A stretch of DNA of 64,000 nt, from NCBI GenBank assembly GCA_009760885.1, contig CM019712.1, positions 28,007,816 through 28,071,815 on the forward strand. The letters run 5' to 3'. The translations under genes were made by a program, and so were the position numbers. Positions within the stretch are counted from its first letter, which is position 1, and each line of letters starts with the position of its first letter. Origin of the DNA: Achatina immaculata (taxonomy: Eukaryota; Mollusca; Gastropoda; Stylommatophora; Achatinidae). Below the pieces are notes generated by a model. The model made no database searches and had not been told where the DNA came from. It saw nothing but the letters and a program-made list of their open reading frames with translations. Below are positions 30,970 to 43,049 of the stretch, one piece after another.

Positions 30970-31700
30970 TCTTTAATATCCAACCTTTTAATTTCTTGTA
31001 GTATAGATATATTTGTTCCTTTTTGTGACCATGATATATGAATAACTCTTCTGTAGCATTTACATGATTGCTGTTTGGGTTTCTTGGTATATTTCCAGAA
31101 GATAGTTTACCATTGCTTTCCTTCCGTTGACGATCTGCAGATGGACGCAGCAGCAGCATGCCATCTTGCTCACAACCGAGAGGCCTACAGGAATGCTGTT
31201 TGGGAGGCAAAGTTCCGCAAGGGACATGCAAATGAATGAATGACCATTTACATTCCAAGCCATTTATGTGTTTCTCAGCTGTTTTGTTAAGTGTCCAGGT
31301 CTCACAGGCATATGTTGCGATGGGAAAGATGCATGCCCTTAAAAATCTTATTTTTGTAATTCTGTCTGTTCCTCTCCACAGATTCTTTAGTTGTTTTACT
31401 TTCGGAAGAGCGATAAATGGTCTCCTTTTTAATTTCCCTCATTGTATCTCCATTATCGGTTAGTAATGATCCAAGATATTCAAGACTTTCAAACTCTTCC
31501 AATTTTTCCACATTCATATATATTGCATCTGCTTTATTTGTTGTGTCAGTTGTCATCTTTTTAGTTTTTTTCTGCATTAATATAAAGGTTTTGCTCTTCA
31601 CATTTCTCACGGACTGGCATAATTAGTTGTTCAATTCTTGTTTTATGTTGTGGACAGAAATACAATGTCATCAGCATATCTAAGCTCTGATATTTGTCTT
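30970..31700 (-). pseudogene. LINE RT fragment carrying a nested LINE tail
   Basis: Antisense LINE of the same family as 51879-53960, with LEEFESLEYLGSLLTDNGDTMREIK and a disrupted thumb region. It is interrupted at about 31066-31243 by an opposite-strand LINE tail (QMDAAAA.HLAHNREAYR.AVWEAKF). CATTTACAT flanks that insert on both sides. Stops and frameshifts are present. Confidence 0.7.
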
Positions 31701-32429
31701 GTATTTATTAAGTACAACATCTTTATATGTACACGTATCTGTATTATACTTATGCAAGAATTCTATCAACTCTGTGTCTTTTTCTGTATTATTATATTAC
31801 TGTGCATATTCTCTCCACTTAGACCTATTCTATTTGTTATTTATACTACATTTACTCTTTTCTCTGGACTTCACGTATTCTTCATTATCTGTACTTAATG
31901 AACTCTAGCCTCACTGGGCCGTAAATTACATGTACAACAAAAGATAAGATATGCTCACTAATTTTGAAATACAGTTATAAACTACAACATATACAAGCAC
32001 TACAAACATCTGCTCACGTGAGTCAATGGCTCAGTTCTTTTCACACATCATCTTGCTCACACACACAAACAAAAAAATCACAAGTTACTTATTTATGTGG
32101 TTCTCTACTGTATAAGTGATTCACGTTTCTCGCACAACTTTCTTTCATCCAAGACCTCTCCCAGACCCATGACACACCTACATGTGACGACTCAGCACTG
32201 AAGACTTCTTAGTCTGTTAAACCATATAAACTGAGCACCTCTCTGGAATTGTCCATACCTAAAACGAGTTATAAACCTATTGTTTCCTTGACATTAATAA
32301 TGTTCCGTTTTTAGACTGGTCATGCGTCGCTATTGGTGATCACGACACATGCGACCAAACAGCCTTGGCCTAACGTAGCAAGATTACTCATTGAACTATG
32401 TACGTCTCAAAATTATCGTACATCTTTTA
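31701..32429. other. no recognised gene
   Basis: AT-rich. The short hydrophobic open frames look compositional. Nothing further is supported. Confidence 0.4.
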
Positions 32430-32690
32430 CAAGATCTCTGTATTCCCATTGGAGCATAAGCCATCAACAAAGGTTCTCCATCCAATCTTGTCTTCAGCAA
32501 GCCAGGATACCTCAAACCATATCTTTCCCGCTTCCTTTAGTTATTCCTGCATTGTGCGTCCACATGTCACCAGATTAGCCTGCCAATCTTTCTTTTCCCT
32601 TGATGTGTGCAAGTCAAGGCTGTATAGGGGTGTCCCGTTCTTTCCATTTGTAGTATATGGCCCAGCCTTTTCCATCTTCATCTTTTGAAA
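32430..32690 (-). mobile_element. LINE RT C-terminal tail
   Basis: The minus strand gives 'DWQANLVTCGRTMQE', then (across a stop) 'LKEAGKIWFEVSWLAEDKIGWRTFVDGLCS'. This is the terminal piece of another LINE protein family, distinct from the 'AVWEAKFRKG' family. Confidence 0.6.
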
Positions 32691-32739
32691 GACTACAGTG
32701 TTATATATCTGATAGGGCAGTGGTGTACAGTTATAGAGT

Positions 32740-33040
32740 ACTGTGAAGTATATCGACAGATCAGTGTTGTATGGTTGACAGGGTGCGGTGTTATATGGTT
32801 TATATAATACAGTGTTGTATTGTGGACAGAGTACAGTATTGTATGGTTGACAGAGTACAGTATTGTATGACTGACAGAATACTGCTGTATAGTTGGCAGA
32901 GTACAGTGTTGTATACTTGATAGAGTACAAGTGATTTCTTTCTTGTAACGTAGAAAAGTTTTTCTAGACAACTGAAAGAGAACTGTTCTGATTTAGCGCT
33001 AAAAAAACAAATAAAAGTATGAGTAAATACATACTTTTTT
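32740..33040 (+). repeat. ~24-26-bp minisatellite and flank
   Basis: Tandem copies of GTATTGTATGGTTGACAGAG, related to the 17785 array, with a shared downstream flank (TAGCGCTAAAAAA, ATGAGTAAATA). Confidence 0.7.
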
Positions 33041-33041
33041 A

Positions 33042-33235
33042 GATATCAATCAATTAATCAATCAATCAAGTGCTATGCCACGTCACGTAGGACATTATTT
33101 CTCTCCACAATTCCCTGTCTTTAGATTTGATTATGGGATCCGCCGGTGACTTTCTTCCCAGCCAAACTGACAGCCCATCCAGTAACTTCTCTCTCTAGTT
33201 TCCTCTGTCTCTTCTTGTGCCGGCCGACACGTAAC
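33042..33235 (+). repeat. dispersed repeat with (ATCA)n start
   Basis: The segment with ATTTCTCTCCACAATTCCCT and GGGATCCGCCGGTGACTTTC recurs in inverse orientation at 38865-38975. It begins with an ATCA-repeat tract, as some LINE tails do. Family unknown. Confidence 0.55.
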
Positions 33236-33499
33236 GAAACAAAACATGTTCACATCCGCTTGAATTCGATTATGTGCCTCTTTAAGATCTGCACTTTACT
33301 CGTCGTCTTTTGTTGGTTTAATAATCAAGTATGCTTGAGACAGACTGTAACAATTTGAATACTGCAAATTAACTTGAGATGTGCGTTGTGAAACTGGTCC
33401 AGCGTTCATTGAGAACATTTCCAATGTTGACTACTATTCGTCAGTTGTGATATACTTCCAGTGGTAAAATTAGTGTTCATAGATTTTATTTCTGTAATT

Positions 33500-33860
33500 T
33501 ACTTCATTAATTTGCATACCTTGGCAGCTACATAGACCAGGATGGTGACACTAGAAAGGAAGTTAGGATTAGAATTTCAAAAGCAGCATCAATGTTCAAG
33601 AATCTTGAGAACATATGGAATTCAAAAGTTATAAGCACAAAAACCAAGTTAAGACTATTCAATTCAAATGTAACATCCACCCTCATTTATGCATGCGAAA
33701 GCTGGAAAACAACTAAAGAAATAGAAAAAAAATTAGACTCTTTTGAAAACAAATGCCTAAGGAAAATACAGAAGAAGAAGAAGGATGATGATGATGATAA
33801 TGAGATGACAATGATGATGAAATTGACGATGATGATGATGATACTGATGATGAAAAATAT
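33500..33860 (+). pseudogene. LINE RT fragment ending in (GAT)n
   Basis: A plus-strand piece of an RT protein similar in layout to the RTE at 23.8-24.1 kb: 'AYLGSYIDQDGDTRKEV', then an open stretch with ACESWKTTKEIEKKLDSFENKCLRKI. It runs directly into GAA/GAT trinucleotide repeats (33773-33860). Confidence 0.65.
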
Positions 33861-33910
33861 AAACCACCGGATATCAAAACTTCACGTTGTGCAAAGTACA
33901 GTTCCCTGAT

Positions 33911-35024
33911 GTACATTGCCTGACAACATCATTCACAGTTTGTCTTTAAGTACAGAGCTAAACCTGTTATTCTTTCATTTCCTTCAACTCTTTTTTTTTC
34001 TGACACGGCTATGTGTTTCTAAGTTCATGTATTTGAAGACGCTAAAAGATATGGTAATCAGCTACCAATAGCTGATATGCTGGAGCTAGTGTAAAATATG
34101 TCCTTACCTTGTATTTTATTTCTGTAACTCATTGCGTTTCTCTTGTTTAATTACGCCTCCCACGATATGTGTTTGGACAACAGTCCAAGAGGGTCTTGTA
34201 GTTCTTCCTTAGGATAACGGGACATGACAACCAACTCTCTGGCTGGAATGGAAATCCCAGTTTCCCCCTTCTACTTTCCCGGTCATCCCATGCTCTATGC
34301 TGGGGCACGGCTAAACTTTAGCCTACAGTATGAGGGGGGGGGGGGCGCGTTCCAGCTCCCACGTGGCCCCTGCTTCCACACTGCCCGCCCCAACCAACAA
34401 TAAACCCAGGATCTTTTCTTCATGAGAAACAGCCACCCCTGTATCAGCGTATAACTTCTGATAGCATCCTTCTTTATAAATGCACTCATTCTTTACTAAC
34501 AACAAACCACAATCCTAACAACAGTTTATCAACCAACAACAAGGCTACTTCATTACTAATATAACTGTATAAACTCAATCCAAACTGTATCAAGCAAAAC
34601 TCCAAATAGCATATTATTACAACAAATGAATACATGGCTTCAATGAGCCACCCCCTATTAATAAAGCGTTCCCGTTTCTCAGAACGCAATTCACCACAGA
34701 CAGATCTGAAAGGGACTTCTGCCCGCAGTTCCTCACAATACACTACAAAGAACGTTTGAATATTAAAATGTAACACAAGATTATAAGGATATCTTATTGT
34801 TCAAAACTAACAAGATTACACGCTCACATAGCGCCTTAACACTTTCTTCAGAGCGCTGCACATATGAGCCACAAGAAAAGTTATATTTTATCACTGCTTA
34901 CCTAACCTACTATTCACGCACAACTTACAACATCAAAGCAAAAGTTCAACTTATACGTCAAAAGGAAAATGTCACACTTAAAACTGCTTACATTTTTCCA
35001 GTGCCCTTAAACGTCACATAGGGC
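33911..35024. other. no recognised gene
   Basis: No domain is seen. A run of 12 Gs lies at about 34334-34345. One isolated monomer of the 34-bp minisatellite is at 34065-34095. The longest minus-strand frames lack motifs. Confidence 0.4.
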
Positions 35025-35440
35025 TCACATAGTTGTTTGCCAAGTTTTCTTGTTTTCGGCGAGTTTTCCAACCTCATCAAAGAATGTTATGCACACTAAA
35101 CTGACTTCTCTTAGCAATGTCCTCTTTAGAGTTTCACGTGGTCCACCTACTTTTCTTAGACATATTGTGGTCCAATTGATAGCTTGTTTTGGTATTCTCT
35201 GATTGTTTCTTCTCATCACATGACCGACATATGTCCATCTTCCTTTTCTGATCACCTATGAGACAGATTGTTGTTTGTTCATCTGTTTAATCTCTGTTTT
35301 GTCCTTAAATTCGTTCCATTTTATACTAAGTATTGCCCTTAGGCATTTTTTTCAAAAGAGCCTAATTTCTTGTCTATTTCTTTACACTTACGACTGCCGT
35401 CATCATATTTTGATCAGACGTCATCTGAAACTGACATTTA
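35025..35440 (-). pseudogene. RTE-like LINE C-terminal fragment
   Basis: Minus-strand frame with RWTYVGHVMRRNNQRIPKQA, then 'RKVGGPRETLKRTLLREVS' and 'DEVGKLAENKKTWQ', the C-terminal 'GHV.RM...RPR.TWRRT' module of RTE-type proteins. Upstream sequence to about 35440 is a decayed continuation. Confidence 0.65.
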
Positions 35441-35814
35441 GTAACTCACAGAACTAGGCTGCTCGAGCAGCACTCTCAAATTACACTGATACTCACGACC
35501 ACCTGTATCTATCATACATACATCTATCATAACGGACAAGACAGTCGTACTCACTCACGGCTCCCAATATAAAGTTATCATACATCCATCATTGCAAATC
35601 AAGGACAAAACTCCCTCAGTATAAAAATGCTGCCGACCATACGCCTAGACAACTGAGAGAAATTTAACACATCCGGCTCATCTGTCTCCCGATAACATGC
35701 TCAGAACCCCATTAACATTCACACGAGAATTATGAATGGAGCGCGCTTCTGCTCATAGCATCCGGGCGGGCCACGACAACCATGACTCGGCCTTTCATAA
35801 CAGTGTTAGCGAAA

Positions 35815-36575
35815 AATATCTGACTTGCTGGAGCTAATGTTGTCGAACCATAGCTGATATGCTGGAGTTCGTGTTGATGAACAATAGCTGATATTCTGGA
35901 GTTAGTGCTGACAAACCATAGCTGATAGGCTGGAGTCAGTGTTGACAAACCATAGCTGATATGCTGGAGTCAGTGTTGACAAACCATAGCTGATATGCTG
36001 GAGTTCGTGTTGATGAACAATAGCTGATATTCTGGAGTTAGTGTTGACAAACCATAGCTGATAGGCTGGAGTCAGTGTTGACAAACCATAGCTGATATGC
36101 TGGAGTCAGTGTTGACAAACCATAGCTGATATGCTGGAGTGAGTGTTGACAAACCATAGCTGATAGGCTGGAGTCAGTGTTGACAAACCATAGCTGATAT
36201 GCTGGAGTCAGTGTTGAAAAATCATAGCTGATATGCTCTAGCTAGCGTAGACGAACCAAAACTGACATGCTGGAGTTAATGTTGATGAACCAAAACTGAC
36301 ATGCTGGAGTTAATGTTGATGAACCAAAACTGACATGCTGGAGTTAATGTTGATGAACCAAAGCTGACATGCTGGAGTTAATGTTGATGAACCAAAACTG
36401 ACATGCTGGAGTTAATGTTGATGAACCAAAGCTGGCATGCTGGAGTTAATGTTGACGAACCAAAGCTGACATGCTGGAGTTAATGTTGACGAACCAAAGC
36501 TGACATGCTGGAGTTAATGTTGATGAACCAAAGCTGACATGCTGGAGTTAATGTTGATGAACCAAAGCTGATCCA
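35815..36575 (+). repeat. 34-bp minisatellite with 4-monomer higher-order repeat
   Basis: About 22 copies of a 34-bp unit (ATGCTGGAGTTAGTGTTGAC core). In 35861-36132 four distinguishable monomers (…TTCGTGTTGATGAAC; …TTAGTGCTGAC; AGGCTGG…; ATGCTGGAGTCA…) repeat in the same order twice, a 136-bp higher-order unit. From 36240 on, a second, more homogeneous subfamily (CAAAACTGACATGCTGGAGT) takes over. Confidence 0.9.
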
Positions 36576-37690
36576 GACTCCAGATCACTTTGATACTCTC
36601 AGTAACAGGCATAGCCTGATTAACTCAAAACCCTCACTGCATACCCCTTGCATTTTTATCTCCACCAAGGAACTGAAAATAAAATAGTCGTCTTAATCCT
36701 CTCCCAGACCGACTCGATGATGTGCCTCAAAATCTTCGCCGCGTTAGATGCAGAGAACACCAGCTCGCATCCACACCAATCTCTCTCCCAAATGAGACAT
36801 TTCGTGTGTGGTTTTGATAGTCATTGAGTTTTTTTCTGTAGGAGCCGAGTTCTGGCCATGTCCTTTGCCCGAGTGGATTGTATACTTGGCGACTTTGGAG
36901 TATTTGATGTGTTGTCTGTTATTCTTTGCCTCAAGCACATAGTTCTGTTGAGCCAATTTTCAGCTTCCGCTATAGATGGTGTCACAGCCTGCAATGTCAT
37001 GTTCTCAGAGGATTATCACGTGGTTGTTTCTTGACAGTTTATAGCATTCGCTATCTATTTATGATATGGAGTGTTTTATTCTTTTGTCTTATCTATGACA
37101 TGGAAAAAATGCAAAATAGTAAAGCGTCTGTGGTTCGAATAATTGTCTAAGTGTAGTACTTTTTCTCTCATGTTGAAAGTACTCTATACTGCACGTAGCT
37201 ATCCAAACAATATCGTGTTATATCACTTTACTGAGCTGAAGTCTCGTTGTTTCCTATTTACTGTAATTTGTTTACATACATATATTTTGATAATCTGCTG
37301 TATAACATTTTTATTCTGTAGGCAGACCTTATAAGAGTCTTGCTGTGCACTGCGTGTTTAGTTGTTTGCATATGGAGAAAGCGTGTAAAATTGGAATGGA
37401 ATTTGATGACGTGGCCTGTGCAGATTGACAGTGGATTATACTTTCAGATTAAAGAAAACACTGACATGCACATAATCTGCCATGACACCCAAAGACATCT
37501 GCAACTCTGAGTACATCAGTCGTTACGTCGAGAAGGGGGTAGGCCTGAAAAAACTGATGATACTGGTCACTGCTATTGGAAGGGCATTAAATGCAACCTA
37601 TTTTAGTTCATAATACAGTCACACCTTTTTATACCCACCGATAAATCGCTCACATACACGGGCTGATTTTAGACCAGTATACAGGACAAC
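36576..37690. other. no recognised gene
   Basis: Scanned for domains, splice-linked exons and repeats with no supportable call. Confidence 0.4.
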
Positions 37691-37694
37691 CACA

Positions 37695-37866
37695 CAGCTG
37701 CAGAAATAGGTACTTGGCTTCTTCTTGAGTTGGTGAAGGAAAAATGCCAAGGCATGATGCTGACCACATCACCCTGTAGTGTGTCGACAGGTCAAGGAAA
37801 ATACGGGCACTGGCACCATACTTCTATGTGCTTCTAAGGCATGTCAGGGTTACCTTTTACCTTTTG
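37695..37866 (+). mobile_element. tRNA-derived SINE, 5'-truncated
   Basis: SINE body as at 16095-16220 and 48270-48450 (ACTTGGCTTCTTCTTGAGTT, GGTCAAGGAAAATACGGGCA, CTTCTAAGGCATG), ending with a T-rich tail. The pol III boxes are not clear in this copy. Confidence 0.7.
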
Positions 37867-38539
37867 ATCCCAGACCTGTTGAGTACTGTAAGCGCAGATT
37901 TAGAATTCGTAACAGACACAATCGTAGAAGTACTGCAGATTAGTAGCTCCGAAAACAGATTAACAAGAGCAGTAACAGCCCGCTTTTATTAGTGAAAGAT
38001 TTGTTATTTTACTTGCTGTGTATTATCAACAAATATATCCATACTCCAAGAACTGTTTGGATGGCTAGTAAAGAGGATTAAACAGAGAAAACTTAAATAT
38101 TTTGGATACATTAAACATCATGATCATCTAGAGAAAAACGCCTTGGAAGGGTACATAAAGGGAAAAAGAAAGAGAGGAGACCAAGGCGAAGATGGCTGCA
38201 AGACATCGTTGATGATCTGCAAATCAACAGCAAGAGGCCTATAGGAGTGCTGTTAGGGAGGCAAAGTTCCGCAAAGGACGAGCAAATGAATGAATGAATG
38301 AATGATTCAATGAATGAAATGAATTATCAGGTTGCTTTTGACCACAGGGCATCTCCTCAAGGTAATCTTTCTTTATATATTCCATCTTCTTCTGTCTCTT
38401 CCGTATATAACCCCTTAGCTATTAACCTCTAATATTTTGTCGAGATTCTACCAGTCCTTCTTGTTGGTGTAGTAGTTATAGCACCGATCAGATAGTCCCG
38501 TGTTCGATGCTGCTCTCTGGCGAAATTTTTTTTTCCCCA
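37867..38539 (+). repeat. segmental duplicate X (pairs with ~48640-51875)
   Basis: It shares with the 48.6-48.9 and 51.78-51.87 kb region a stretch readable as ADLEFV.DT, then LQISSSE.R.TR. It also shares GACCACAGGG.CATCTCCTCAAGG and a tRNA-like SINE head (TTGGTGTAGTAGTTATAGCA...GTGTTCGATGC, 38463-38515). Here a LINE tail interrupts it at 38040-38310. The other copy is interrupted by a long LINE. Confidence 0.65.
38040..38310 (+). mobile_element. LINE 3' tail insertion
   Basis: Plus-strand tail with LKYFGYIKHHDHLEK, GKRKRG and RRWLQDIVDDLQ, ending in AATG repeats. A deletion removes part of the 'MDAAAAG' region. The coding sequence is broken by frameshifts. Confidence 0.7.
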
Positions 38540-39385
38540 ACAGACCACTACCAGGGTAAAAAAAAAATGTGAGATTTCCAGTGAAACTGTTAATAGTTTT
38601 CTATATTTTGAAGTAATTTTGTGTGTATCCCACCCGCTTATGCTTGGCCAACAAACTTCGCAGTGTCACACGCAAATCCTTGTTTAAAGTCAACAATGAC
38701 AGCACCACATAGCTTTTCACTGTTTATATTAGATGACCAACATTCTCATTTTTGTGAGAGCTGTGTGGCAGGAATGATTGTGCCTAAAACCTGACTGACA
38801 GTCAACAATCAAAACATTTTCATACATGTCTTATAAGGTAGTGTGGGCTTTCAGTGTGGTTAGGAAGAAAGTCACCGGCGGATCTCATAATCACCACTCA
38901 AGACAGGTAATTGTGGAGAGAAATGATCGCCTATGCAACACGACTTGACACTACGTAATTGAATACGATAATGAAATGCATTTAAATTAGTAGGTGTACA
39001 AACAGGATTTAATCTCGAACGGTTATGTATATAAACCAGGTAGTGTTGTTACTGTCGTCTGTTCTATTCAGCCGTGAGTCCCTCGTAAGTTCTTGTACGT
39101 GGTGCTAGTACCTATCTCATCCAGTACTGTCTTGTTTGTCCTCTTACTTCAAGTTTTAATGTAAAAGTTTAGTGTTGTTATGCTCTGTTTGTCTGCTAGA
39201 CTCTGCGAGATGCCTCTCCTATATATAGCTTATTTCTGTGAATATAAAGTCATTTGTGTCCCACCAGATTTCTAAGAAACGTGACTTCACTTTTTCTGCT
39301 TCACTACCTCTCTTTGTTACGTGCTTTAATTCTCCTAAGTGTCTCACGTGATTTATTAGCGTTTCGCAAATTCCCCGGTTCTCTT
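38540..39385. other. repeat flank, no gene
   Basis: 38570-38680 repeats a segment also at 24480-24620 and 62260-62390 (GTGTATCCCACCCGCTTATG, AACTTCGCAGTGTCACA). 38865-38975 is the inverse of the 33.1-kb repeat. The remainder is unrecognised. Confidence 0.5.
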
Positions 39386-39389
39386 GAAT

Positions 39390-39875
39390 TATTTGTGACT
39401 GTATATGTCTTTGGGTTTATTTATGTTATTTGTGACTGTATCTGTTTTTTGTTTTGTTTAATTATTTGTGACTGTATCTGTAGTTGGGTTTATTTCAGTT
39501 ATTTGTGACTGTATCTATCTTTGCTTTTCTTTAACTTATTTGTGACTGTATCTGTCTTTACTTTTCTTTAATTATTTGTGACTGTATCTGTCTTTGCTTT
39601 TCTTTAATTATTTGTGACTGTATCTGTCTTTACTTTTCTTTAATTATTTGTGACTGTATCTGTCTTTACTTTTCTTTAATTATTTGTGACTGTATCTGTC
39701 TTTGCTTTTCTTTAAGTTATTTGTGACTGTATCTGTCTTTACTTTTCTTTAATTATTTGTGACTGTATCTGTCTTTGCTTTTCTTTAAGTTATTTGTGAC
39801 TGTATCTGTCTTTGCTTTTCTTTAAGTTATTTGTGACTGTATCTGTCTTTGGGTTTATTTAAATTATTTGTGACA
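39390..39875 (+). repeat. 36-bp minisatellite
   Basis: About 13 copies of a 36-bp unit built on ATTTGTGACTGTATCTGTCT, with mostly regular spacing. Confidence 0.9.
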
Positions 39876-40370
39876 CTTCCTGTCTTGTTAGTGATAATAT
39901 TGGTTTAATTTCTTCATTGTTGCTGTTGTTGTTTGGTATTATTTATGTCTTATATTTTATTTATTTGTAGTTGTGAGTATTTTCCTTTCCTTCATGGTTT
40001 TTGACTGTATCCTTTCTTTGTTTCCTCCCTGTGGTTTTCACCGGTTTTGGTTTTCTTTGTTTTTGGTTATCGTTGCCTTTGATTTCCGTACATTTCTTCT
40101 TCAATTTTGCCATTTTTTCAGTAAATTTCTTGTTCATTTCTGTCTTTGTGTCAGAAAATTTCTTGTTCAATTCTGCATTTGGTTTCAGTTATCCTCTCTT
40201 TGACTCTGTTCCTAGTTTTCTTGTTATTGGAATCTGGCTCTGACAATCTTTAACATAACAGGTCGCCATAGTTAAATTCGGCTTTTCGAAACTGTAATCT
40301 TTTCCGTCTGTGGTCTAGTTTGTCTGTGGGTTTGCTTAACGTGCAGCGGCAGTACTTAGAGGGAACATTG
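39876..40370. other. no supported gene
   Basis: A minus-strand frame (39961-40170) encodes a Lys-rich, coiled-coil-like peptide with a repeated 'NKKFT/S' element. It arises from local repetition of TTTCTTGTTCATTTCTGTC-type sequence. No family is recognised. Confidence 0.35.
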
Positions 40371-42653
40371 TACGAGAGGAAGTCACTAAGTAACTCGCAA
40401 ATGCCTGTTACAACAAAAAAAAAACTAAACGCTACAGTAATCTGAAAACTTTTAATTTTTTAAACTACATTATTCCACTATTTCTCAACGTAATCGCCAC
40501 TCAACATTGATACATTTGTCCTATCGTGTAATCAGTGATGCAATAATCATGGCATAAAAATCGATAGTCCGATTTCTGAACCATTTTTTTAATTTCTGTT
40601 TCCACCTCTTCGTCACTCGAGAATCTTCTCCCGCCAAGGTGGTTTTTCAATGTGTCAAATAGGTGAAAATCACTTGGACTAAGTCAGAACTATAGGGTGG
40701 ATGTTCAAGAACGTCCCATCCCAACTGGCTAATTTTCTCTTGGGTTAACCGAGCCGTATATAGTCTGGTATTGTCATGAAGGAGAAGCACACTTCTAGTC
40801 AGCAGACCATGACGTTTTCTTCGAATTGCATCCTGTAGCATCAACAAAACTTCATGGTACAATACAGAATTCACACTGTCACCATACTTCTGGAACTTCT
40901 ATCAGCTCTGATGATCTCATTCACACGTTGCACATTCGCTTCTTCAGCAATCTGAACAGGATGGTCAAGTTGGATTTTTGTCAACAGTTTCCGTTCGTCC
41001 CTGAGAATATTCTTTTAACCAGTTACAGACCGTTTTATGTGATAAACACTTTTCAGCACAAACTGTAATCATTTACTTATGAATGTCCTCAACTGAATAT
41101 CACTTAGCACACAAAAATCGCACTACACTTCTCTGTTCTTCTTTGGTACACACTAACAGTTGGGTAGCCATATTGCTATTGCTTTGCGCATGCGCACGTA
41201 ACTCCTAGCGCCCCCTCACTCATTCATGTGCATGTCCTTTGCGGAATTTTGCCTCCCTAACAGCACTCCTGTAGGCTTCTCTGTTGTGAGCAAGATGCCC
41301 TGCTGCTGAAGCATCCATTCGCAGATTATCAACGATGTCTTGCAGCCATCTTCGTCTTGGTCTTCATCTCTTTCTTTTTCCCATTATGTACGCTTCCAAG
41401 ACAGTTTTCTCTAGATTATCATGACGTTTAATGTGTCCAAAATAGTTTAGTTTTCTCTCTTTTATCCCCTTTACTAGCCAGCATTTTCAATATTAAGTAC
41501 TTGTAGTATGGATGTATTTGTTCTTTTTTGCGTCCATGGTATTTAAAGAACTCTTCTGTAGCATTTACATTCAAAGGCATTTATGTGTTTCTCAGCTGTT
41601 TTGTTAAGTATCCATGTCTCACAGGCATATATTGCGATGGGAAAGATGTATGTCCTTAAAAATCTTAGTTGTGTAGTTCTGTCTTTTCCTCTCCACAGAC
41701 TCTTTAGTTATTTTACTTTCTGAAGATCGATATATGTCCTACTTTTAATTTCCCTCATTTTATCACCATTATTAGTTAACAGTGATCCAAGATATTCAAA
41801 ACTCTCTGCTTCTTCCAGTTTGTCTTCACTGATACATTTTTCAGCTGCCTTTTTTGTTTTGTCAGTTGTCATCACTTCAGTTTTCTTCGCATTAAGATAG
41901 AGGTTCTGCTCTTCGCTGTTCTTACGGACTGACATAATGAGTTTTTCCATTTCTTTTTGTGTTGTGGACAGTAGTACTGTGTCATCAGCATATCTAATCT
42001 CTGGTATTTCATAACATCCAACTGTTATGGCATAGTAATATTCTGTGTCTACATTCTCTAACATTCCTCATTATATTTTCAGTATGAAAGTTAAATAAAT
42101 AAGGCGACAATATGCACATCTGACGGACCCCTTGTTTTATGTCAAACAAAGTTGCTGTTTCACCATTTGTTCTTACTGCTGCTTGTTGGTCTAGATACAA
42201 CACTGACATTAATTGTATCAAATGTGCTGGAAATCCTTTTTTTTCCATTGTTTCCCACAGTTTCTGGTGTTGTACACAATCAAATGCCTTTGAGTAGTCT
42301 ATAAAGGATAAATATAGGTTCACATTACATTCTCTCTATTTCTCTATTTTTCATCTTATATTGAATATACGATCTGTTGATCCTCTTCCTTGCCTGAAAC
42401 CAGCTTGGACCATATTGATTTCTTCTTCTATTTTCTTATGAAGTCTACCCATTATGAATTTTAACAGAATTTTACTGGCATGATTAATCATTGCAACATT
42501 TCTATAATTTGTGCATAATTTTAGGTTACCCTACATACAATTATTATAAAGTTGGATGATGGTACTATCAAAGGATATATTTAAATACTACCTGATAACT
42601 GCCACTGATAAAATTATTTCAATTTGCGAGTTACTTAGTGACTTCCCCTCGTA
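40371..42653 (-). mobile_element. mariner element split by a LINE
   Basis: 32-bp inverted ends (40371-40402 and 42622-42653, one mismatch; CGAGGGGAAGTCACTAAGTA core next to TA) bracket the region. The minus strand carries transposase remains: LLHDNTRLYTARLTQEKISQLGW, HPPYSSDL, then a shifted 'EWRLR'-type end near 40500. The N-terminal half is largely missing (40870-41170 is decayed 5' sequence). LINE sequence occupies 41217-42530. The copy is inactive. Confidence 0.6.
41217..42530 (-). pseudogene. antisense LINE RT fragment nested in mariner
   Basis: From 5' to 3' on the minus strand: FIDYSKAFDCVQH, then MEKKGFPAHLIQLMSVLYL, KQGVRQMCILSP, IRYADDTVLLST with the catalytic ADD, EDKLEEAESFEYLGSLLTNNGD, and the tail ending in ATGA repeats at 41217. 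Endonuclease and RT N-terminus are absent, and several frameshifts are present. Same family as 51879-53960. Confidence 0.8.
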
Positions 42654-42985
42654 TCTAGACACAATTAGAGGAAAGTAGAGACAGGTCCAACAACAGCTAG
42701 TGAAAAGCAATAAACAGATGAAACCATAACTAAAGGACAGCACAGGCACATATAGTCACAGCTAGAGACAGTCATAGACAAATGTAACCGCAGCTGCCGA
42801 AAAGAATAAATAGATTTTATAATGCGTGAGGAAAACATAGACAGATCCAATCAGAGAAAGATAAAAGTGTAGATAAAAGTATAGATAAAATAAACGAAAT
42901 ATATTTTATTAAAGAAAGAAAAACGCAACTCTGAAGAACCGCAACTTTTTTTTTCTATTGCATACAGAAACTAAATATCATCATC
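42654..42985. promoter_or_regulatory. upstream region of FReD gene 3
   Basis: Sequence between the mariner end and the first ATG. A TATA-like ATATATTTTATTAAAG at about 42899-42914 is the only core-promoter candidate I see. Transcription start is not determinable. Confidence 0.25.
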
Positions 42986-43049
42986 ATGTGCCGGTTAGCA
43001 GTATTCAACGTGCTTCTTATTCTCCTGACTCTGACATTAGCTCAAAGCG
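42986..43049 (+). CDS. FReD lectin gene 3, exon 1 (signal peptide)
   Basis: A short exon, ATG at 42986. It encodes 21 residues plus one base: MCRLAVFN, then a Leu/Ile/Thr-rich hydrophobic core, ending LAQS. This is a clear secretory signal peptide, with predicted cleavage near the exon end. It ends at G|GTGAGT, a consensus splice donor (GT at 43050-43051), in phase 1. The downstream acceptor at 43855-43856 is in the matching phase, and the joined codon is Gly. The exon is too short to be found as a conventional open frame. It shows that the protein is secreted, as expected for FREP-type lectins. Confidence 0.82.

Noticed and set aside
35815..36575. Possible CRISPR-like array (also 39390-39875)
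   Set aside because: Eukaryotic DNA; contiguous tandem monomers without unique spacers and no cas genes.
39961..40170. Lys-rich coiled-coil-like protein
   Set aside because: Arises from local repetitive sequence; no family or splice support.
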